This document shows, one piece after another, positions 6,601-13,700 of a DNA stretch of 32,000 nucleotides (the stretch's first letter is position 1; each line of letters begins with the position of its first letter). Both the position numbers and the translations under genes were made by a program. Location of the stretch: the NCBI GenBank assembly GCA_938014865.1, contig CALLQJ010000350.1, forward strand, positions 1 through 32,000, in the 5' to 3' direction. This stretch comes from an uncultured Fastidiosipila sp. GTDB lineage: Bacteria; Bacillota; Clostridia; Saccharofermentanales; Fastidiosipilaceae. The notes under the pieces were generated by a model. It saw only the letters and a list, made by a program, of their open reading frames with translations, was not told where the DNA came from and did not search any database.

Positions 6601-7074
6601 TTAATCTCCGAAATTTTCCAAAAGTTCCACCCGGCATTTCAAAAGATCAAAGGCATCGAGGTAAGCATACTTCCCCGATCCGTCTCCGTAAAAGCCCTCC
6701 TGTTCCAAAACCATGCCGAGTTTCTCACACTCGGCCACCGTCTCATCAATGCTGTCCACGACGAAGGCAATGTGGTGGATGCCCTCCCCGTATTTATCGA
6801 GATGATCGCGCCAGACCGAAGGCTTGTCATTCGGCTCAATCAGCTCAAGCTGCACGCCGTCCGACAAATTGAAAAACGCCAATTTACTCGCTGCTTCCGG
6901 GGCAGGCTCCCCAAAGACTTTCGTTTTCGTAATCGCATAATCCCCGTTAGGATTCGCCTCCGCCGGCTCACAGCCGAAAATCATCGCATAATTCCGGCTC
7001 GCATTCTCAATGTCATGCACGACAAAACCGACCTGTGTAAATCTCGCTTGATCCAGAATTTTTTGTTTGTTCAT
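6601..7074 (-). CDS. VOC-superfamily metalloprotein (glyoxalase / epimerase-like)
   Basis: 157 residues with two beta-alpha-beta-beta-beta repeats, beginning FTQVGFVVHDIENASRNYA and GIHHIAFVVDSIDETV. The four metal-ligand positions read Gln14, Glu77, His101 and Glu150, the same Q-E-H-E set as human glyoxalase I rather than the H-Q-H-E of methylmalonyl-CoA epimerase. Such enzymes isomerise or lyse small oxygenated carbon compounds with a divalent metal. An ATG with AAAGGAT upstream, 4 bases after the permease stop, sets the start; a longer open frame extends into the permease gene and is rejected. As the last gene of a sugar ABC operon it may act on the imported sugar or a derivative, which is inference. 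Confidence 0.85.
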   Translation of the reverse strand: MNKQKILDQARFTQVGFVVHDIENASRNYAMIFGCEPAEANPNGDYAITKTKVFGEPAPEAASKLAFFNLSDGVQLELIEPNDKPSVWRDHLDKYGEGIHHIAFVVDSIDETVAECEKLGMVLEQEGFYGDGSGKYAYLDAFDLLKCRVELLENFGD

Positions 7075-7078
7075 GTTT

Positions 7079-7939
7079 TTATCCTTTAATCGCACCCATG
7101 GTAAGTCCGCTAACAATCTGATTACTGAACATAGAATACACAATAATTGTCGGCAAAACAGCTATAACAATAGCAGCAAACATTTGGACATAATTTGTAG
7201 CATAAGGACCCACAAAATACGTTAATGTTACCGGCAAAGTTTTCTTCATAGGATCAGAAATAAATACCATCGCAACCAAAAGCTCGTTCCATGTCGCAAC
7301 AAAACTCATCAGTCCGGTTACAAAAAGACCGGTTTTTACCAGCGGCAAAGCTATATTGAAAAATATTCTGTAGATTGAACATCCATCAATACAAGCAGCC
7401 TCAAAAATTTCACGAGGCATGCTCCTGAAAAAACCCACCAAAATAAAAATAGTTATAGGAAGAGCAAATGTTATATAGGGCAACATTAATCCGCCGAGTG
7501 AGTTAGTAAGACCAATTTTTGAAAAAACAACAAATAAAGGAATTAAAATACAATGCACCGGCACCATCATCCCGATCATAAAATAGATCAATGCAGCTCC
7601 TGATAATTTCCACTTCATCCTTGCAATCCCGAATGCTGCCATAGCACCGAAAAGCAAACTCACAATTAAGGTGACCGTACATACAACAAACGAATTTTTA
7701 AGTGCAACACCTAACTTTCCTGTATTCCAGGCAAATATATAATTTCCCAGCTGCCAAACTTCCGGCAATCCGAAAGGATTAGAAAAAACTTCAGCGTTTG
7801 TCTTGAATGAAACCAGCACAATCCAAAGCAGGGGCAGGACATATACGGCTGCCAACAATGTCAATATTATATAGATTATCGGTGTAGAGAGACGGACCTT
7901 GTTCCTCTTATTATTTTTACTTATATTTTTACCAGTCAT
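7079..7939 (-). CDS. Carbohydrate ABC transporter permease (MalG/MsmG type)
   Basis: 286 residues with six predicted membrane helices (for example IIYIILTLLAAVYVLPLLWIV and ITIFILVGFF). The cytoplasmic EAA loop, EAACIDGCSIYRIFFNIALPL, contacts the transport ATPase. The C-terminus GLTMGAIKG is typical of this subfamily. GAGGAGA before the ATG at 7939 sets the start; the frame is open to 7993 but overlaps the upstream permease gene. It is the partner of the permease at 7953-8840. No ATPase is encoded in the operon. Confidence 0.93.
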   Translation of the reverse strand: MTGKNISKNNKRNKVRLSTPIIYIILTLLAAVYVLPLLWIVLVSFKTNAEVFSNPFGLPEVWQLGNYIFAWNTGKLGVALKNSFVVCTVTLIVSLLFGAMAAFGIARMKWKLSGAALIYFMIGMMVPVHCILIPLFVVFSKIGLTNSLGGLMLPYITFALPITIFILVGFFRSMPREIFEAACIDGCSIYRIFFNIALPLVKTGLFVTGLMSFVATWNELLVAMVFISDPMKKTLPVTLTYFVGPYATNYVQMFAAIVIAVLPTIIVYSMFSNQIVSGLTMGAIKG

Positions 7940-7952
7940 TGTCCGTCTCCTC

Positions 7953-8840
7953 TCAAGCCGCAAAATCACGAGTATTAATTGTACGGTTGACAATTAATGT
8001 AACTGCAAGCGACATAATCAAAAGAACAACAGAAATCGCACTCGCATAGCCATATTTGAAATAGGAGAACCCTTGGAAATAAAGCCATGTTGCAAGAGTA
8101 TGCGTTTTGTTATTCGGGCCACCTTGTGTCATGTTATAGACCAAATCAAAAAATTTAAGAGAACCTATGCAGGTTAATGAAATTGTGGTCTTCATCATAG
8201 GCTTCAGCAAGGGTAAGGTAACATGAAAGAATGTCTGACGCTTATTAGCTCCATCAATATGTGCCGCCTCAAACAAAGTATTATCTATACCGGCAATACC
8301 GGCCATATAAAGCATCATTGTAGTACCCACATATATCCATAAAGCAACGATGCCGATCACCCACATGGTCAGTGGAATGAAGCCCTGAACATCCATCAAC
8401 CAATTTTTACCTTCAATTCCAAAGACTGCAAGCAATTGATTCAACCCCATATTAGGTTTTAAAAGGAAGCTGAACAAAAGCCCGAGAGCCGCCGACGACA
8501 GTACACAGGGCAGATAAAAGATATTCTTATATGTATTTCGACCGTGCTTTAAATTACTCAAAACAACAGCAAGCAAAAGCCCTGCGATCTGCTGAGTAAT
8601 TAATGAAAATACCATAAAGAAAATCGAGTTTTTCAGAGCAATTTTAAATATTTTATCTTTCGTAAACAGATCTACAAAATTTTGGAAACCAATAAATACA
8701 GGCGAAGTTAAAGCATTCCAATCACATAAAGAAATATACAGGGCATACAAGATAGGTAGAAATAATACTAAAGTAAATAAAATCCCTGCAGGCAACACAA
8801 AAAACGCTATCGCCTTTTTGTCTCTTAAAAGCTTATCCAT
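7953..8840 (-). CDS. Carbohydrate ABC transporter permease (MalF/MsmF type)
   Basis: 295 residues with six predicted membrane spans, starting with AIAFFVLPAGILFTLVLFL. The EAA loop reads EAAHIDGANKRQTFFHVTLPLL, and the pre-C-terminal motif FFDLVYNMTQGGPNNKT is characteristic of sugar permeases of the CUT1 class. GGAAGGTG before ATG 8840 sets the start. It is 13 bases from the next permease gene and 97 bases from the binding-protein gene; the latter gap holds a hairpin. Confidence 0.93.
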   Translation of the reverse strand: MDKLLRDKKAIAFFVLPAGILFTLVLFLPILYALYISLCDWNALTSPVFIGFQNFVDLFTKDKIFKIALKNSIFFMVFSLITQQIAGLLLAVVLSNLKHGRNTYKNIFYLPCVLSSAALGLLFSFLLKPNMGLNQLLAVFGIEGKNWLMDVQGFIPLTMWVIGIVALWIYVGTTMMLYMAGIAGIDNTLFEAAHIDGANKRQTFFHVTLPLLKPMMKTTISLTCIGSLKFFDLVYNMTQGGPNNKTHTLATWLYFQGFSYFKYGYASAISVVLLIMSLAVTLIVNRTINTRDFAA

Positions 8841-8858
8841 ACAGCACCTTCCAATTAA

Positions 8859-8892
8859 AAGAGGACGCTCGCAATTATTACGGCGTCCCCTT
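8859..8892 (-). promoter_or_regulatory. Intra-operon hairpin between binding-protein and permease genes
   Basis: On the minus strand AAGGGGACG pairs with CGTCCTCTT (one G-U pair) and is followed by TTAATT. It follows the stop codon of the binding-protein gene. Such hairpins commonly act as partial terminators or 3' stabilisers, so that the binding protein is made in excess over the permeases. Confidence 0.6.
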
Positions 8893-8937
8893 GCGTTCAT
8901 CTATCTAAAATCATTGACTCAGAACGCTCCGTCAGAA

Positions 8938-10287
8938 TTATTTCCAAACATTTTCTGCATAGAAATCTTCAACTTCTTGTAAACCTTCATCAATTGTTGA
9001 ATCTTCCATGACAATGGATACCATATTGTTGTCAAAAACATCGCCCGCTTCTACTGAAGCAAGAGATTCATTATAGAATCCGATAGTACCTTCTAAATTC
9101 TCGAGCAGATCCATTACATATCCAAGTTGTTTAGGAGCTTTTTCCAGATCAATATCTACTGTTGTCACCGGAATTTTACCTGCAATTTCTGCAGTTGCTT
9201 TCTGAGCGGTTTCATCTGTCATCATCTTTGTAAAAGCAATACATGCTTCAGGATTCTCTGTAGTTGCAGACAGCAGAAGATTATCAGTTTTAACAATCAT
9301 ATCCCCGACTGAACCGTCATGAGTGGGGAATGAAAAGACACCACACTTATCCTCGATAGTGTCAGAATTACCGTTCATCTGCGCTATAACCCAAGAACCT
9401 TGAACGAGCATAGCTGCTTCCTCATTATAAAAGTGCGCTGTTGCATCGTCATTTGAGTCTCCCAAGAATGTGGGCTGGAAATGTTGAGATAAGGTTTTCA
9501 AATCTTCCGCACCTTGCTTGCAGCGCTCGTCCGTCCAATGCATTTCACCTTCGTTTAACGCATCTGTATCAACACCGTTTCGATTCATACAATAGCTGGC
9601 TATCATCGAAAGACACCAGGCGGTAGAAGCTGAGTTCGTAATGGGCGTTATACCAGCTTTTTCCAGCTGTTCGCAAGCCTCTAAAAAGCCTTCCCAAGTC
9701 GCAGGGACTTCATCAATTCCTGCTTTTTCAAATAACTCCGTATTATAAAAACAGCATGCTGCAGCAAAGTTTGTAGGTATTCCGTAAATATCATCACCAT
9801 ACGTAACTCTGTCAAACATACCGCCGGCAAACGAATCTTTCCATTCAGGATCCGCATCTAAGTACTGATTTAAAGGCTGAACCGTATCCGATTCAACATA
9901 AACATCCGCATTCGGACCGGGATTGCAAGTTAAGATATCGGGTGTTTGCCCGGCCGCAACCAGCGCATTAACCTTTGAGTCATACTCTTCCAAATTTGTT
10001 GTTACAACATTTAAATGATATTTGTCTTTATACGTTTCATTAAAACGATCGACTGTATCGGCGTAGCATTGAGTCATCAAATCTGAACTAGCCTCAAGAT
10101 CATCCCAAAAAGCCCAGGTAATATTTACAGCGTTTCCGGAATCAGTATCTTTACCACCATCATCGACATTCTCTTGCTCTTTCGTTGTTTTTTTGTTTGT
10201 GCCATCGTCAGTCGACACATTACAAGCGCTTAAAAGCGGCAAGACCATTGCAGAAGCAATCAAAATTGATAGCAATTTCCTTTTCAT
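8938..10287 (-). CDS. Sugar-binding lipoprotein of an ABC transporter (family 1 solute-binding protein)
   Basis: 449 residues. The signal peptide ends in the lipobox LLSAC, with Cys22 as the lipidated residue, followed by a charged Asp/Lys/Thr linker. The mature part has the family 1 binding-protein landmarks: ITWAFWDD at the start, GQTPDILTCNPG, YGIPTNFAAACCFYNTELFEKAGI, PATWEGFLEACEQLEKAGITPI and NEEAAMLVQGSWVI. AGGAGG lies five bases before the ATG. It is the first gene of the operon with two CUT1 permeases and the VOC protein. The ligand cannot be read; position next to the PL8 lyase suggests lyase products. Confidence 0.93.
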   Translation of the reverse strand: MKRKLLSILIASAMVLPLLSACNVSTDDGTNKKTTKEQENVDDGGKDTDSGNAVNITWAFWDDLEASSDLMTQCYADTVDRFNETYKDKYHLNVVTTNLEEYDSKVNALVAAGQTPDILTCNPGPNADVYVESDTVQPLNQYLDADPEWKDSFAGGMFDRVTYGDDIYGIPTNFAAACCFYNTELFEKAGIDEVPATWEGFLEACEQLEKAGITPITNSASTAWCLSMIASYCMNRNGVDTDALNEGEMHWTDERCKQGAEDLKTLSQHFQPTFLGDSNDDATAHFYNEEAAMLVQGSWVIAQMNGNSDTIEDKCGVFSFPTHDGSVGDMIVKTDNLLLSATTENPEACIAFTKMMTDETAQKATAEIAGKIPVTTVDIDLEKAPKQLGYVMDLLENLEGTIGFYNESLASVEAGDVFDNNMVSIVMEDSTIDEGLQEVEDFYAENVWK

Positions 10288-10646
10288 TTTTCCCTCCTAT
10301 ATGATTGTTCTGCTTCTAAAGCAGATAATTAATTACATATTCAATATAGATCTAACAGCGGCCTGTTACTCATCAGTTTTTGCTGAATGGATTGCATAAA
10401 TTGTCATTTTATAATTATCAATTATTGTCATTTAAGACAATAAAATGTGATTTTAATGTATCTTAAATAGTCTACATGTCATTTTTTATTTATTAAGATA
10501 TAATCAATTCTGCATTTATAAAGAATCTTTGTCATGATTCTCTTTATCATTAGGATTATTTTCGCAATATCTGAAGAATGCCTATAATCATAGAAACGCT
10601 ACTTTATTTACAAAAACAATAAGGATATATTTTTATCTCAAGTCTC
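10288..10646. promoter_or_regulatory. AT-rich promoter region of the ABC operon with repeated TGTCATTT
   Basis: No gene is seen in this stretch. On the minus strand TTGTCT (10440-10435), 17 bases, then TAATTA (10417-10412) form a plausible promoter for the binding-protein gene. The dyad ATTGTCATTTAAGACAAT (10424-10441) overlaps the -35. TGTCATTT occurs at 10402, 10427 and 10477 (25 and 50 bases apart), with a weaker TGTCATGA at 10530. Spacing near whole numbers of helical turns suggests a regulator binding several sites on one DNA face. Confidence 0.5.
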
Positions 10647-10683
10647 AAAAAAGCTGCCCCGAACTTCTCTGTCCGAGGCAGCC
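10647..10683 (-). terminator. Rho-independent terminator of the PL8 lyase gene
   Basis: On the minus strand GCTGCCTC pairs with GGGGCAGC and is followed by six T residues, about 80 bases after the stop codon of the lyase. Confidence 0.88.
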
Positions 10684-10763
10684 TTCTGTTTTGCTCAGTC
10701 TCTGCAAGTTACGCTTAAAGGATCAATACTCTTAATCCCTGCCTTGCTTTCTTTCACTGAGAA

Positions 10764-13700
10764 CTATTGCTCATCTTCCCGTCTTCTGCGCTTGAGGACG
10801 ATTACGGCAAGGAGCAAGGCACTCAGCAAGAAAGCACTTCCGGCAATATACATTCGATTGTTTTCGCCTGTCTTGCCCGGCGCATCTTTTTCTGTCGGCT
10901 TGCTGCTCTCTGCCGGCTTCGTCTCCGTGGTGTCAGAATCCTGACTCGTCGCAGCCGATGCTTTCACCGTAAATCTCAGCTTCAGGACACCGGCCTCTAC
11001 GTCATCGCCTCGTTTGAACTTCAGTTCAAGCGTGTTTTCTCCGAGCGGCAATTTTTCCAAAGCCGCCGGAAGCAGAGTCAGAATCGTGCTGCCTTCTTCA
11101 AGGCGATACGCGTCGCTTTCCAAAGGCTCACCGGCTCTGAAGATAATCTCTCCGTTCAGCTTAATGCTGAGCAAATCTTCAATTTCGCCGTTTGCTTTGA
11201 AGACCAAGCCTTCAGCAGATCCTTTGAGCCATGTAATCCCTGTGGGTTCTTCTATGGGGCGGTCTGAATCCTCAATACGTTCATCCAGCCACGTAAGATC
11301 CTCAATTGACGCAGATGGTGTCGTCGGCGTCACGGGTTCGCTCGGCTCTGTGGGCTCTGTTGTTTCGGAAGGCTCCGTGGGTTCTTCCGGATCCGTGGGT
11401 TCTGTCGGCTCCTCGGACTCTGTGGGTTCTGTAGTTTCCGTAGGCTCTGTCGGTTCTTCTGTCTCGCCGACATAGCGTAAGCTCGCCTGTGATGTAATAT
11501 CCTTCAGGCCTTTGCTCGGAACAAAGGAAGCCTCGTAATCATCGGACAAGGTAAGATTTGCCTCGCCGATATCCTGATGGCCGGCCGGATCCACATAAGA
11601 GATTTCAAAAGACGCATCGTCCTTCTCTTTGATCGTATAAATACCGGCCGAATGAAGACTCACGTCCTCGTTCAGAACAAAGTCTTCCGCATCGTATTTC
11701 ACGATGCCCCAGGCCTTCGTTTCGGCATCATAGACTGCCTGGACGGAGGCATCATTGCGCAGAACTTCCAAGGTCTGATTTTCCGCACGCTGCCGGAATT
11801 CATCCCGGCTGTGATTCGGATAGAGCACATAGGCATAGCTCTGCTTTTCCGCATCATGAGCCTGCGAGACGGTAATATAATCTTCATTTACCGGCGCATC
11901 GGACTGGCCGTAGTTGATGGTCGACCAGGAGGATACACGGTTTTCATACTTGATCTTAAGATCCGTATCTTCCAGGAAGGCATAGCCGATATTCAGCTTT
12001 CTCTCAGGACCTTCCAGGAAAATAGTCTCCGCCTGAGCGATCGTGCTTTCGCCCGAACCTTTCGTCAGAGGATAGGCAGCGCCGTTCACGTAAAGATCGT
12101 ACGCCACATCAGAAACCTTGCGATTTTCAATGGTCGTCCGGATCGCTTGTCCTTCCGGACCCGTGATCTCACCGCCTAAGAAAACAATCTTATCGCCGAA
12201 GACGAACCAGGCTTTTTTGGCTGTAAGTTTTTCATTCCAGTTTGTAAAGTCCATCGCCACGGCCGCCTGATCCTGCGCGATTTTTGTCATCCCAACAAAA
12301 GCACTCGGCAGATTGGTCTCGCCGGAGCCGTCGGCCCTGGGTTCAAGCAAGACCGTTGTACCGGGGAAAGAATAAGGATCCACTGTCGGGCGATAGTCTC
12401 CGGAATAATGGCCTAAGTCGCCGTTATAGAGATAGAACATCCCGTCGCCTTCATACCAGCCCTGACGATTCTCGTCATTCATATCTTCATAGTTCTGGGT
12501 CTCATCGGAATACATGCTGATGCCGACAGCAAAGTCACGCTCGGCATTAAAGTAAACAAACTTATCCATGGAGTTATAAAGCTTGATATAGCTGTCTCTT
12601 GAAACGCCTTGAATCGTGTCGTCTTCGAGCAAATCTTTCATGGCTCTGAAGTCACTGTAGCCTTTAAGGTTCTTCAGGATGTCAAAATAACTGTCTTCCG
12701 CAACCTGGCTTTTGATGATTTCCTTCATGGCAATTTGTCTCGGATCATTGCCGTCTCCCATATTCGCAATACGCAAGCCCGGCCGGAAGACCTTAACTTG
12801 TTTGTCATGCGGCTGTTCTTTCACCCGGGATTTTGAACGTCCGCGCGTCATATCCATAAATTCGCCTTTATACATAAGCGGGAAATACGCGTCCCGGAAC
12901 CAGAAATAGACAATGTCCAAATCACTTTCATCCCAGGGGTTATCACTCATCTGAATGATCGGAACCACCTTGCTCAGTCCTTCGATAAGGACCAGGCCGT
13001 AGGCGCCGTTATACGCAACCGGCTTATTGTTTTTGCCGCCGTGATCCAGATAAGAACCGTCCGGATAAAAGCCGTTTCCTGATGTAACGAGCGGCAGGAC
13101 ATCCGCAATCGCTTCGGAAGCTTCTTTCATCTGCGCACTGTCTTCGCGCAGTACGCCCGTGATCAGTTTCACCTTGCCGATATCCACCTGATTGGCACCG
13201 TAGATACGATTTACGCGCGGTCCCTGAATCGTTGCCTGGCTGTAGCCGGGATCGGGAACATAATAGTTAATTGCATCCGTCAGCTGATCGACTTCTTCAT
13301 CCGTAAAGAAAGGATAAATGAAGCAGAGCAGGTTGTTGATGTGACGAGTTGCGCCGATCTCATAATTCCACCAGTTGCCGGTAACGGGCAAGCCTCTGTG
13401 GTAGTGCTGCTCGCAGAGCCATCTGAGATTATCTTTGATAAAGCGGATTGCTTCTATATCCATGTAATAGGCCGAATGCGGATTGCTGATGGCTTTGGCC
13501 ATTTCTTCCAAACGCAGGAAGCCGTAGCGAATACTTACGGAATATGCACGATCCGGCACCCCTTCAAAGGGATAGTCTTCCCAGATATACGTTCTCGCAG
13601 GATCCATGTCGGCCGTCGCCATGTAATTTGCAACGTTCTGTTCAAAGCGCTCAAAGTTTTCGCGCATTTGGGCTTCTGTCGGGTCATAGGCTGCATTGCC

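Noticed and set aside
11325..11469. CRISPR-like or tandem DNA repeat
   Set aside because: The short imperfect repeats are in frame and encode a Glu-Pro-Thr spacer of a surface protein; there are no spacers or constant repeat length.
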